Shown here: piece after piece, positions 7,798 through 15,842 of the stretch
Layout of the letters: every line of letters starts with the position of its first letter
Position numbering within the stretch: position 1 is the stretch's first letter
Origin: Bryobacterales bacterium
GTDB lineage: Bacteria > Acidobacteriota > Terriglobia > Bryobacterales > Bryobacteraceae
Length of the DNA: 44,395 bases
Assembly: GCA_020847975.1 (NCBI GenBank)
Contig: JADLBD010000040.1
Coordinates: 1-44,395 of the forward strand
Direction of reading: 5' to 3'
Position numbers and translations under genes: made by a program
Notes under the pieces: generated by a model
Seen by the model: only the letters and a program-made list of their open reading frames with translations
What the model was told of the DNA's origin: nothing
Database searches by the model: none

Positions 7798-8537
7798 GTA
7801 CGCTGGAAGACTGGGGCCGCGAAATCGAAGCTCTCTCCGGAGGTCCGGTCATTCTTGTGCGCGTCGAGACGGACGCAACCGATAACAGCCTCCACATTCC
7901 GCCTGCCTTTCCCGGCCGCGAAATTGTCCGCCAGTACTTTCTGCAACAATCGTTCGTCGAGCAGTTGTTCCGGGCCCACGCACTCTCTCTGAACCAGGAT
8001 GGCTTTCATTTCATTCTTCTCAACATGGCCCGGGCCGCTGACTGGCAGGGACTCGAGGAGTCGCTTCTGGCGCATGAATACGGGCACATCTGGTTGGATG
8101 TGCTCGGCTACCGGGCGCCCGCCTATATCCCCGCGGCTCCTTGCCTGTCGACACACGCGGGCGACATCGTGCAGCATGTCCTGATTCGAGAGGAAACCCG
8201 CCGGCGGGGATTCGATTACATGGCGTTCTGGACACGCAACCAGGAACGATGGCTGAACTCGATGCTCTCCCTGACGCAGGCGCCTGAACTCGAAGCGTGC
8301 CAGCGCCTGCAACTGCTCAGCGCCTGGGTGGACGCGCAACTGGGTTCCACTCCCCTTCAATGGCCGAAACGGGCGGAATATCTGGGGATGCTGAACCGTC
8401 TCTACCCGCGCCTTGCTGCTTCTGCTAACCTGCTTGTCGAAACTCTCGAGGGACGTGACTTGTGGGACCGCTCCCTCTACGAAGCCATGCTCATTCGTAC
8501 CATGGGGGTTCTTCGAGACGTGTTTGCCGCCCCATAG
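7794..8537 (+). CDS. Putative zinc metalloprotease-like protein (HEYGH)
   Basis: I chose the ATG at 7794, which overlaps the ACT stop; the same frame is open upstream but lies inside the ACT gene. The 247-residue protein carries LLAHEYGHIWLD at residues 91-102, a textbook HExxH zinc site on a predicted helix. A downstream Glu-rich helix (HVLIREETRRRG) could supply the third ligand. There is no signal peptide or TM segment, so it acts in the cytoplasm. I do not recognise the family. The flanking SMP-30 gene begins 13 bp downstream, so it may be the middle gene of an operon. Proteolytic activity is inferred from the motif alone. Confidence 0.7.
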   Translation: MSTLEDWGREIEALSGGPVILVRVETDATDNSLHIPPAFPGREIVRQYFLQQSFVEQLFRAHALSLNQDGFHFILLNMARAADWQGLEESLLAHEYGHIWLDVLGYRAPAYIPAAPCLSTHAGDIVQHVLIREETRRRGFDYMAFWTRNQERWLNSMLSLTQAPELEACQRLQLLSAWVDAQLGSTPLQWPKRAEYLGMLNRLYPRLAASANLLVETLEGRDLWDRSLYEAMLIRTMGVLRDVFAAP

Positions 8538-8550
8538 AAAGGACAGACTT

Positions 8551-9498
8551 TTGAAGCTTTCCGGGATCCTTCTGTTGTTCCTTCCTGCCGCGGTTCTGAC
8601 GGCACAAAACGCGCGGCCGCCGCGACAGTTCGAATTGAAGCCGCTGTCGCCGCGCTTCCACGACCTGATTGCCGCGGACGCGCAACTTACCAAAGTTGCG
8701 GGCGGATTCGGTTTTACGGAAGGCCCCGTTTGGGATCGTAAAGGCTTTGTCTATGTAAGCGACGAGGTGCAGAACAAGATCTTCCGCGTCTTTCCGGACG
8801 GCCTTATAGAAACGCTGCTCAGCATTATCGACCCGGATGGGAGCACGTTCGACCGCAATCATCATTTCATCACCACGGCGAGCGCCTTGCGCGCTTTGAT
8901 AGACGTGAGCCCCGACGGTTCCTACAAAGTGATTGCGGACCGGTACGAGGGCAAGAAATTCAACAGTCCCAATGATGTGGTGCTCGGGCCGGGCGGCGCT
9001 CTCTATTTCACCGACCCCACGCTCGACCTTCCCAAGGGCGAAAAGCAGGAACTGGACTTTCAGGGCGTCTATCGCCTGGACCGCAACGGATCTCTCCGTC
9101 TTCTGATTCGCGACCTCGTGCAACCGAACGGCCTCGCCTTCTCTCCCAACGGCAAACGGCTCTACGTCGACGACACCAGACAGAAAACCATCCACGTCTA
9201 TGACGTCACCGCGGACGGCGGCGTAACGAACGGAAGACTATTCGGGAAGGAGGAAGGGCCGCCGCGCAGCGGTTCGCCGGACGGGATGCGGGTGGATAGG
9301 AAAGGGAACCTCTACGTTACGGGCCCCTACGGCATCTGGATTTGGGATCCTGCCGGCAACCACTTGGGCACCATCGTCCTGCCGGAAGGGGCCGCGAACC
9401 TGTGCTGGGGCGATCCCGATTCCCGCACTCTCTACATTACCGCCACCACTTCCCTCTACCGCATCCGTACGAAGGCGCGCGGCTACATTCCGCGTTAG
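8551..9498 (+). CDS. SMP-30/gluconolactonase-family protein, secreted
   Basis: The frame is open further upstream, but the TTG at 8551 has AAAGGA 8 nt before it and gives a clean signal peptide (KLSGILLLFLPAAVLTAQ). The mature protein is a six-bladed propeller of the SMP-30/gluconolactonase/LRE family, 315 residues in total. Metal and catalytic positions are present: Glu57 in FTEGPVWD, the Asn of SPNDVVLG, the Asn of QPNGLAFSPNG, and the Asp of SPDGMRVDRKGNLYVTG. Family members hydrolyse sugar lactones with a divalent metal. The substrate is unknown; a periplasmic aldonolactone would fit the local sugar-degradation theme. Confidence 0.87.
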   Translation: MKLSGILLLFLPAAVLTAQNARPPRQFELKPLSPRFHDLIAADAQLTKVAGGFGFTEGPVWDRKGFVYVSDEVQNKIFRVFPDGLIETLLSIIDPDGSTFDRNHHFITTASALRALIDVSPDGSYKVIADRYEGKKFNSPNDVVLGPGGALYFTDPTLDLPKGEKQELDFQGVYRLDRNGSLRLLIRDLVQPNGLAFSPNGKRLYVDDTRQKTIHVYDVTADGGVTNGRLFGKEEGPPRSGSPDGMRVDRKGNLYVTGPYGIWIWDPAGNHLGTIVLPEGAANLCWGDPDSRTLYITATTSLYRIRTKARGYIPR

Positions 9499-9579
9499 GG
9501 CTTCAACGGCTGATCGCAAGTTTTACGCTAATTTTGCCGCGATTCTCGCATATCAGTGTAAGGAGCGATTGATACGAGA

Positions 9580-11013
9580 ATGAACAACTTCAGGGTGCTT
9601 GGTTACTTGTGTTTCACCATTGTCCCGGCGTGCGCGCAGAACTTGCCCGGATCGAACCAATTGATATTCACCTATCCCCAGGCCATCAGCGGTTTGGGGC
9701 TCTACGGCGTTCGCAACCAGTTGGAATTATTCGATGCCGGCGGCAACATCGCGCAGACAGCGGTAAAGACGTTAAGCTCGGAAGCGAATTTCACGAACTT
9801 GCGGCCGGCGGGCTTTGAACGGCCCTTCAACCTGGGAATCGCCGTGCAGCTTTCCACTCTGCCGATTGCATCTCCCGCGTCCGGAGTCATCTTCCAGGAG
9901 GACAAAGCTACGGGCGCCATGCTGCCCTCCACGGACAGTCTCGGGCCTATTCTTACCGAGCGTGCGGAGACGATCGGCAAGAGGCGGTTCTACGCCGGGT
10001 TCAGCCGCCAGCAATTCCGCTTTGATCGCATCGAGGGGCAGCCTTTGGGAGCGGTGACGAACCTTTATGCAGGGGGAGACCCAACGAACATCCTCCAGCA
10101 GGGAAAGGCGCAGACAACATCTCCGGTTGTGTTCGGGACGCAGGTGGACCTGCGTCTGGACCAGAACATGATGTTCTTCACCTATGGAATCACCAACCGC
10201 CTGGATATTACCGGGGCTCTGACATGGGTGCAGTCCACCATGTCCGTCGTCGGCTACGGCGCGCGTGAGGTGAACTCGGGCAATCCTGGCGATGGCGGCA
10301 CCTGCTGGTGCGCGTCAACCCTGGATGTGCGCGCCTCGCAGGCCGATCCTTCGGGTCTGGGCTTGGCCGGGTTACGGCGCGACGGCGTGTTTGGGAATGC
10401 GTTCCACTCGTCGAGCGGTATCGGCGACTCGCTGATTCGCGTCAAAGGGACTGTACTCGAGAGGGCGCGGTACACGGTTGCCATAGGATCGGACCGGCTT
10501 CCCACTGGGGAAGCCCGCAACTACCACGGTTCGGGCGCGGTGGGCTTCAAGCCATTCGCGGCGCTATCGCTCCATTCGCACAGGATCGGCGGAATCCGTA
10601 TCTCTCCGCAATTCAACGCCGGTTACCAATGGAGCGGCAGCAGCGTATTGGCCGGCGATCCCATCACCAACGAGAAGCAGCGTCTGCCGGATCAATTCGT
10701 CTGGTCCGCGGGGACGGCGGTGAGCGTCTCGCGCCGGGTGACGTTCGTGGCCGATGTTCTTGGCGATAGCGTGATCCGTTCCTTCCGTCTGGTGCAGGCA
10801 AGCGTTCCCGGACGTGGAGCGAGCGCGGGCGTGGCGCGGGGGTTCACTCTGGCCTCGAACGGACAAACCTACACCATGAGCAGCGGATCGTTCGGCGTGA
10901 AGATCAAATCCGTGGGGAATCTGGTTCTCACGGGCAATGTGCTGGTGGCATTGGATGACAACGGGCTGCGGGACAAACTCGTTCCGCTGGCGGGTGTCGC
11001 GTATTCCTTCTGA
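9580..11013 (+). CDS. Predicted outer-membrane beta-barrel protein
   Basis: I do not recognise this 477-residue protein. It begins with a short signal peptide (YLCFTIVPACAQ) and ends in the aromatic-terminated strand LAGVAYSF, typical of BamA-recognised barrels. Alternating amphipathic strands recur through the second half, for example VVFGTQVDLRLDQNMMFF, YGITNRLDITGALTWV, RISPQFNAGYQWSG and RVTFVADVLGDSV. It may be distantly related to the transporter-like barrels annotated as phenol-degradation MetA-pathway proteins, but I cannot show that. GC-Trp-Cys (TCWCAST) near residue 245 is unusual. AAGGAG lies 15 nt before the ATG, which is farther than usual. Confidence 0.65.
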   Translation: MNNFRVLGYLCFTIVPACAQNLPGSNQLIFTYPQAISGLGLYGVRNQLELFDAGGNIAQTAVKTLSSEANFTNLRPAGFERPFNLGIAVQLSTLPIASPASGVIFQEDKATGAMLPSTDSLGPILTERAETIGKRRFYAGFSRQQFRFDRIEGQPLGAVTNLYAGGDPTNILQQGKAQTTSPVVFGTQVDLRLDQNMMFFTYGITNRLDITGALTWVQSTMSVVGYGAREVNSGNPGDGGTCWCASTLDVRASQADPSGLGLAGLRRDGVFGNAFHSSSGIGDSLIRVKGTVLERARYTVAIGSDRLPTGEARNYHGSGAVGFKPFAALSLHSHRIGGIRISPQFNAGYQWSGSSVLAGDPITNEKQRLPDQFVWSAGTAVSVSRRVTFVADVLGDSVIRSFRLVQASVPGRGASAGVARGFTLASNGQTYTMSSGSFGVKIKSVGNLVLTGNVLVALDDNGLRDKLVPLAGVAYSF

Positions 11014-11117
11014 CCGGCAGTGACCAGCGCTCACACAAGGTCTACTGTGTATACGCGGCTCCCGGCATGGTCGGAGGCATGGTCGGGATCACCCTGGAAT
11101 TGCCCCTCAACGGGATG

Positions 11118-11123
11118 TATAAT
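11118..11123 (+). promoter_or_regulatory. Candidate -10 box TATAAT
   Basis: A perfect TATAAT lies 76 bp before the ATG at 11200, in a 186-bp intergenic stretch. The region 17 bp upstream (TGGAAT) is only a weak -35. It would drive the small secreted protein and the coupled ASPIC gene. Confidence 0.4.
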
Positions 11124-11199
11124 AGCCGCGAATTCAACAGCCCGTCCACGCAGTCCCGCGGGCTGCTATCAAGAGCTGGGTAACTCTGAGGAGGGGATA

Positions 11200-11709
11200 A
11201 TGCCGCAACACTCCCGGATCGCCTGGAAGCCGATCTTCCTGGCGTTCGCGATCGTATCTGCCGCTTCTGCCGGCCAGGACACTACAAACACGGAAGGGTT
11301 CAGTTGGAAGATGGGACCCGTCGATGTCAGTTCCGGCCAAACCGCGAAACTCATTTTCGCCAACCCATTCTGCTCGAACCCTTCACTGAAGTTGGATGTG
11401 ACACTGGCTATCACCGAACTGACCGGACAGATCGTCCAGACTCGAGGGGCTGCGCCGGCTCCGGTCAAGAAGAGGGCGATCATAGGCTGCAACGAGTCGA
11501 TACAAATTGAGGTCACTGGCGACGAAATCTCGCCCAATGGCACCGTCGTCGGAGTCCTGCAGTTGATCCCGGATCTCTCCGGCACCCCATGGGTTCCCGT
11601 GAACGTCCCCCTGGCTTCGCTCCAGGTCGGGCGCGGCGCGGGATCGGAGTTCCGATCGTCCATGGTGATCATTCCGATCGAGCCGGTCCGCAGACTGATT
11701 CTGCCATGA
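11200..11709 (+). CDS. Small secreted protein of unknown function
   Basis: The ATG at 11200 has GAGGAGGGG upstream; an in-frame extension to 11020 lacks coding character. The 169-residue product has a signal peptide (KPIFLAFAIVSAASAGQD) and a mature beta-rich domain (PVDVSSGQTAKLIFAN, LDVTLAITELTGQIV, SIQIEVTGDEISPNGTVVGVLQLIP), which suggests an immunoglobulin-like or pilus-chaperone-like sandwich. Two cysteines (NPFCSNP and IIGCNES) could form a disulfide. Its stop overlaps the ASPIC start (ATGA at 11706-11709), so the two are coupled. I do not recognise the family. Confidence 0.65.
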   Translation: MPQHSRIAWKPIFLAFAIVSAASAGQDTTNTEGFSWKMGPVDVSSGQTAKLIFANPFCSNPSLKLDVTLAITELTGQIVQTRGAAPAPVKKRAIIGCNESIQIEVTGDEISPNGTVVGVLQLIPDLSGTPWVPVNVPLASLQVGRGAGSEFRSSMVIIPIEPVRRLILP

Positions 11710-13415
11710 TCTCCAGGCGGACGGGTTGGGCGAGTGCGGCCTCGCTCAGCCTGTCCATTCCTCTGGTGCTTTGGGCAGCGGACATGCGGACCCTTTCAGG
11801 GCGCCCATTCACGGCATGGTTTGTCGATGTAGCCAAAACGGCTGATCTGGTGGATCCGCAGATTTGCGGGAATGAAGACACGAAGCGGGACATCCACGAG
11901 ATCCCCGGCACTGGCGTCGCTTTTCTGGACTTCGATAATGATGGCCTGCTCGATATTTTTCTTGTAAACGGGGCGCGGCTCAAGGCGGCTGATCATGAAC
12001 CGCAGCCCACCAATCATCTTTACCGGAATGTGGGCCACGGGCAGTTCGCCGATGTCACGCACAAGGCGGGCTTCGATCATCCGGGTTGGGGTGTGGGCGT
12101 ATGCGCGGGCGACATGGATAACGACGGCTTCGACGACCTGTACATCACCTACTGGGGGCCGAACAGGTTCTATCGGAACCTGGGCGGCGGCAAATTCGCC
12201 GACATCACCAGGAGCAGCAACACCGCGGGTCCCGCCGATGAGTGGAGCACGGGCTGCACGTTCCTCGACTATGACCGCGACGGCCTTCTCGACCTGGCTG
12301 TGGTGAGCTACGGCAGTCCGCAATCCATCGGGGATCGCGGCTGTTCATGGGAAGGCATCCCTGTTGCTTGCGGGCCTGGGTCCGGGCGGAGCGGGCTTGT
12401 CACCCTTTACCACAACCAGGGCGGCGGCATGTTCGAAGATGTCTCCGCCAAGGCGGGAGTTCGCGGCGACTACCGTTGCTTCGCCCTCACCGCGGTTGCC
12501 GCCGATCTGACGCGGGATGATTGGACGGACATCTACGTCGCCTGCGACGGCAAGCCCAGTCTTCTGTTCCGCAACAACCGCAACGGGACCTTTTCCGAAA
12601 TCGGCGTATCCGCCGGGGTGGCGCTGAATCAGCACGGCTACGAACAGGCGGGCATGGGAGTGGCCGTGGGCGACTATAACCAGGATGGGTTTCTCGACCT
12701 GATAAAGACGAATTTCGAGGACGACCTCATCAACATGTACCGCAACATCGAACGGGAATTCTTCATGGACGAAGCGGCCACCGTGGGGCTTGCGGGCAAC
12801 TCACGGTACGTCGCCTGGGGCATTGGACTTCCCGACCTTGATAACGACGGACACCCGGATCTGTTCCAGGTCAACGGCCACACCTACGTCGAGGCGGACA
12901 AGCTGAAACGCTCCCGCGGGTATAAGAATCCACGAGTCGTCTTCCGCAATCTGGGCAGGGGGACGTTTGAGGACGTGAGCGCGGTGGCCGGTCCCGCCAT
13001 CGCCGAGCGGCACTCCAGCCGGGGAGCGGCCTTCGGCGATTTCGACAACGACGGCGACATCGACATTCTGGTGATGAACATGGGCGAGCCGCCTTCCCTG
13101 CTGCGCAATGACTTGCCTCATGCGAATCACTGGGTTTCGCTGCTGCTCGAAGGCACGCGGTCAAACCGCGGCGCCATTGGGGCTACCGTCATGCTCACGG
13201 CCGGTTCGCTGCGCCAGACGAGCGCAGTGCTCAGCCAGTCGAGTTTCCTTTCGCAAAACGACCGCCGTCTGCATTTCGGCCTCGGTGCGGCCACCCGTTT
13301 TGACCGAGTCATCGTCCACTGGCCCAGCGGCGCAGTGGAAGAGTTTCCGGGCGGACCGGCCAACCAGGTTTTCCGTCTCGTCGAAGGCAGCGCGAAAACA
13401 GCCAGCGTCAACTGA
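11706..13415 (+). CDS. FG-GAP/VCBS repeat protein with UnbV/ASPIC domain
   Basis: This 569-residue protein starts at the ATG overlapping the upstream stop and has a signal-like N-terminus (SLSLSIPLVLWAAD). Seven calcium-binding FG-GAP/VCBS blades are visible, e.g. LDFDNDGLLDIFLVNG, GDMDNDGFDDLYITYWG, GDYNQDGFLDLIKTNF and GDFDNDGDIDILVMNMG, which form an integrin-alpha-like propeller. The last 90 residues are the ASPIC/UnbV domain (SNRGAIGATVMLTAG, SFLSQNDRRLHFGLG, IVHWPSGAVEEF). Acidobacteria and Planctomycetes encode many of these; the role is unproven, with extracellular binding of carbohydrate or protein usually suggested. A paralogue lies at 22024-23658. It ends 8 bp inside the convergent GH51 gene. 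Confidence 0.93.
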   Translation: MISRRTGWASAASLSLSIPLVLWAADMRTLSGRPFTAWFVDVAKTADLVDPQICGNEDTKRDIHEIPGTGVAFLDFDNDGLLDIFLVNGARLKAADHEPQPTNHLYRNVGHGQFADVTHKAGFDHPGWGVGVCAGDMDNDGFDDLYITYWGPNRFYRNLGGGKFADITRSSNTAGPADEWSTGCTFLDYDRDGLLDLAVVSYGSPQSIGDRGCSWEGIPVACGPGSGRSGLVTLYHNQGGGMFEDVSAKAGVRGDYRCFALTAVAADLTRDDWTDIYVACDGKPSLLFRNNRNGTFSEIGVSAGVALNQHGYEQAGMGVAVGDYNQDGFLDLIKTNFEDDLINMYRNIEREFFMDEAATVGLAGNSRYVAWGIGLPDLDNDGHPDLFQVNGHTYVEADKLKRSRGYKNPRVVFRNLGRGTFEDVSAVAGPAIAERHSSRGAAFGDFDNDGDIDILVMNMGEPPSLLRNDLPHANHWVSLLLEGTRSNRGAIGATVMLTAGSLRQTSAVLSQSSFLSQNDRRLHFGLGAATRFDRVIVHWPSGAVEEFPGGPANQVFRLVEGSAKTASVN

Positions 13416-14994
13416 GGCGCAATTCCAAGGCGGCGACGGCTTGCCTTGGTATGGTTACCTCCGCATCGCCTGCTCGTAACTCGAGTGGGAGCGGCGCAAG
13501 CCGAACTTCATTCGGCTGCTCGAAGGAGTTGTGCGCGTGCATGTTCTCATGCGTCAGCACTCGCCCGCGCCCTTCCACAATGCTCCCTCCCGTTACGCGC
13601 ACCCGCGTTTTCCTTCCTGCCTCGAGCGAGGGATTCGTCAGCGTCACCGTCAGCGTCTTCTCACGCAGCGAAGCCGAGCCCGATAAACCAGCCATCCGCG
13701 TGGAGGCGCCGCCCGCCGCGACGGACAATTCCTCCGTCCGGATTCTTAACGGAACGGACCGCGCCCCCATGTGCGGCCGGTACATCTCAAACACCGGGTA
13801 GACCGGAGTTCGCACCCACTTGTCCCCATCGGCGAGAAACAACGAATGGATGCAATTCACCGTCTGCGCGACACACGCCATCGCGACCTTATCCGCGTGA
13901 TGGTGGAAGGCATCGAAGGTGACCGCCGTGTGGAGCGCATCACGCAGGGTCAACGGCTGGCTCAGAATCGCGCGCGGGGCGATCTCGTCCCCAGGCGAAT
14001 ACCACACTCCCCATTCGTCCACTACGAGCTTCGTCCGGCGCAGCGGATCGATTCTTCCCATCACCTCCCAATGCTTCCCGATCACCTCCGCCGTGCGCAT
14101 TCCATCCCGGATCACCGCATACCATCCCGCCGCCTCAAAGGCGCCGGCGCGGCCTCTTCCATTGCGAAAATCCGTGTAGAAGTGAAGGGAGAATCCGTTC
14201 ACGGGGGAACGGTGTTCCCGCATCGCCTCGAAAAACCCGGAGGTCCAGGCAAGATCCATATCGCGCGAATGGCCGCGAGGGCCCGTAGCCACCAGACGCG
14301 GCCTGGGCGGGTAGACGGGGAACTGTGTCACGAAACGCCGGTAGAGCGCCGCGTACTCGGCGGGCTTCATGTCCCCGCCGCATCCCCACGATTCATTGCC
14401 CACTCCCCACCAACTCACCCCGAACGGCTCCCTGTCGCCGTTGGCTTCGCGCTCTGCGGCCAGCGAGACCGTTCCTGCCGGAGCGTTGCAGTACAACACC
14501 CAGTCGTGAAACTCACGCGGGCTGCCCGAGCCCACGTTCGCTGCGATGTAAGGTTCCGCGCCAATCAGCCGGCACAGCCGCATGAATTCATGGATGCCGA
14601 AGCGGTTCGTCTCCGTGTGGTCCAGTCCCGCGGGCATGCTGTGCTGCCAGTAGTTGTATGTGCGCGGGCGCTTCTCCGGGGCCCCGATGCCATCCCGCCA
14701 GTGATAGCCATCGGCGAAGCACCCGCCGGGCCAGCGGAGATTCGGAGCGGAAATTCTCTTCATGTCGTCGATGAACTGCCTGCGGATGCCGCCGGTGTTG
14801 GGAATCTTCGAGTCCGGTCCCACCCAGATGCCGTCGTAGATGACAGTGCCCAGGTGCTCGATGAAATGCCCGTAAAGATGCTTGCTGATCTCAGCGCCGG
14901 CTTCCCCGGGGGACACATCGATCTGCGCCTCCGGCGCGCCCGTTTGCGCCATGCCCAACCCGGCCAGCGCCGCTACAAAGCTTCGACGTTGCAT
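13408..14994 (-). CDS. Alpha-L-arabinofuranosidase, GH51 family, exported
   Basis: I start at the ATG at 14994 (528 aa), which gives the Tat-like leader QRRSFVAALAGLGMAQ; a longer frame upstream overlaps the divergent pseudogene. GH51 landmarks run in order: ISKHLYGHFIEHLGTVIYDGIW, RWPGGCFADGYHWRDGIG, the acid/base Glu in GVGNESWGCGG (about residue 193), and the nucleophile Glu in LVVDEWGVWY (about residue 315), followed by a C-terminal beta-sandwich. The enzyme removes terminal arabinofuranosyl groups from arabinan or arabinoxylan. TATAGT lies 9 nt before the start with no Shine-Dalgarno site, which hints at a very short leader. Confidence 0.92.
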   Translation of the reverse strand: MQRRSFVAALAGLGMAQTGAPEAQIDVSPGEAGAEISKHLYGHFIEHLGTVIYDGIWVGPDSKIPNTGGIRRQFIDDMKRISAPNLRWPGGCFADGYHWRDGIGAPEKRPRTYNYWQHSMPAGLDHTETNRFGIHEFMRLCRLIGAEPYIAANVGSGSPREFHDWVLYCNAPAGTVSLAAEREANGDREPFGVSWWGVGNESWGCGGDMKPAEYAALYRRFVTQFPVYPPRPRLVATGPRGHSRDMDLAWTSGFFEAMREHRSPVNGFSLHFYTDFRNGRGRAGAFEAAGWYAVIRDGMRTAEVIGKHWEVMGRIDPLRRTKLVVDEWGVWYSPGDEIAPRAILSQPLTLRDALHTAVTFDAFHHHADKVAMACVAQTVNCIHSLFLADGDKWVRTPVYPVFEMYRPHMGARSVPLRIRTEELSVAAGGASTRMAGLSGSASLREKTLTVTLTNPSLEAGRKTRVRVTGGSIVEGRGRVLTHENMHAHNSFEQPNEVRLAPLPLELRAGDAEVTIPRQAVAALELRLS

Positions 14995-15020
14995 TGCATG
15001 GAAACTATACCCATGCGCAG

Positions 15021-15462
15021 GTGGGCGGGGCAACCGACGCTTCGTGGCGGCAAGGATGTGTGGGCCTCATTGGCGCAGGAAAATTCGGCTCCATGTATCT
15101 CGCCCAGGCGCCGCGGACGCCCGGGGTTCACGTTGCCGCCATTGCCAATCTTTCGCCGGGCGCCGTGCGCGCCAACCTCGAGCGCATCGGATGGGCTCCG
15201 GATGCCTTCGGCGCACATTCGATCGACGCGGCGGTGAAAGAGCGCCGTACCCACATCAGCGACGAGTGGCAGAAGCTGGCAGGGCATCCCGCAATCGATG
15301 TCGTGGTGGAGGCCGCCGGGAATTCTCGACGGCGAGGGAGGCTGCACGGTGCACGGGCGCCTTACCCCCGCGGATGACTCACTGGCAACCGGCGGGCTGC
15401 CGCTCGGCCTGGCGCACAGCCTGAAGCTGTTGAACCCGGTGGCCGCGGTGTTGCTAGAATAG
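15021..15462 (+). pseudogene. Remnant of SAF-domain homoserine-dehydrogenase-like oxidoreductase
   Basis: Two pieces of one family are joined with a large central loss. The first, in frame with 15021, is a Rossmann start (CVGLIGAGKFGSMYLAQ, VAAIANLSPGAVRANLERIGW, HPAIDVVVEAAGN). At about 15318-15325 the reading jumps to another frame, which reads LDGEGGCTVHGRLTPADDSL and then GLPLGLAHSLKLLNPVAA before TAG at 15460-15462. From memory, intact proteins of this family (NAD-binding domain plus SAF domain) are about 430-450 residues, so about two thirds is missing, including the central catalytic part. The breakpoint leaves the frame shifted, so no functional product is expected. The tail of the remnant contains the tmRNA promoter. 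Confidence 0.8.
15452..15460 (+). promoter_or_regulatory. Extended -10 promoter element for tmRNA
   Basis: TGCTAGAAT is an extended -10 (TGn plus TAGAAT). TTGAAC at 15430-15435 is a possible -35 with a long 19-bp spacer. Transcription would begin near 15467, about 11 nt before the mature tmRNA 5' end. Confidence 0.5.
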
Positions 15463-15477
15463 AAGAGAGATAAGAAA

Positions 15478-15828
15478 GGGGGCGCAACGGCTTCGACGGG
15501 TTAGTATTGGTTTGAGAAGGCGTGTCGGGTTCCGAGCTCCCGTAAAACGATCGGAAAACCAAAACTGCCAACACGCAGTTTGCTTACGCTGCCTAATTTT
15601 TAGGTAGCCGTCTCTGGCGGTGAGCCCGTGCGCCGTCAACGGATGTCATTCTTACGGGATAGGCCGAGAGCTTCGGTCCGGAGCAGCAGGTCGAGATCAA
15701 TCGGGCTAGGCGGCTGGCGATTTTGCCGGTTCCGAACCAGTTGCCGAAATTTCAGAATCAGGCTACACACGTAGGCTTTTCAGGCTGAGCTTTCTCGGAC
15801 GCGGGTTCAACTCCCGCCGCCTCCACCA
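15478..15828 (+). ncRNA. ssrA: Transfer-messenger RNA (tmRNA)
   Basis: tmRNA frees stalled ribosomes by acting first as alanyl-tRNA and then as a short mRNA. The 5' end has the diagnostic GCGCAACGGCTTCGACGGG. The 7-bp acceptor stem pairs GGGGGCG (15478-15484) with CGCCTCC (15818-15824), followed by discriminator A and an encoded CCA ending at 15828. The T-arm is GCGGG-TTCAACT-CCCGC (15801-15817). The tag frame from 15567 reads A-N-T-Q-F-A-Y-A-A then TAA at 15594-15596, ending in the AA signal read by ClpXP-type proteases. At 351 nt it is a normal one-piece tmRNA. Confidence 0.97.
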
Positions 15829-15842
15829 CTTCTGCCGGATTC

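Noticed and set aside
13771..15237. A 488-codon open frame on the plus strand
   Set aside because: It is antisense to the well-supported GH51 gene; its translation is Arg/His/Pro-rich with no family text.
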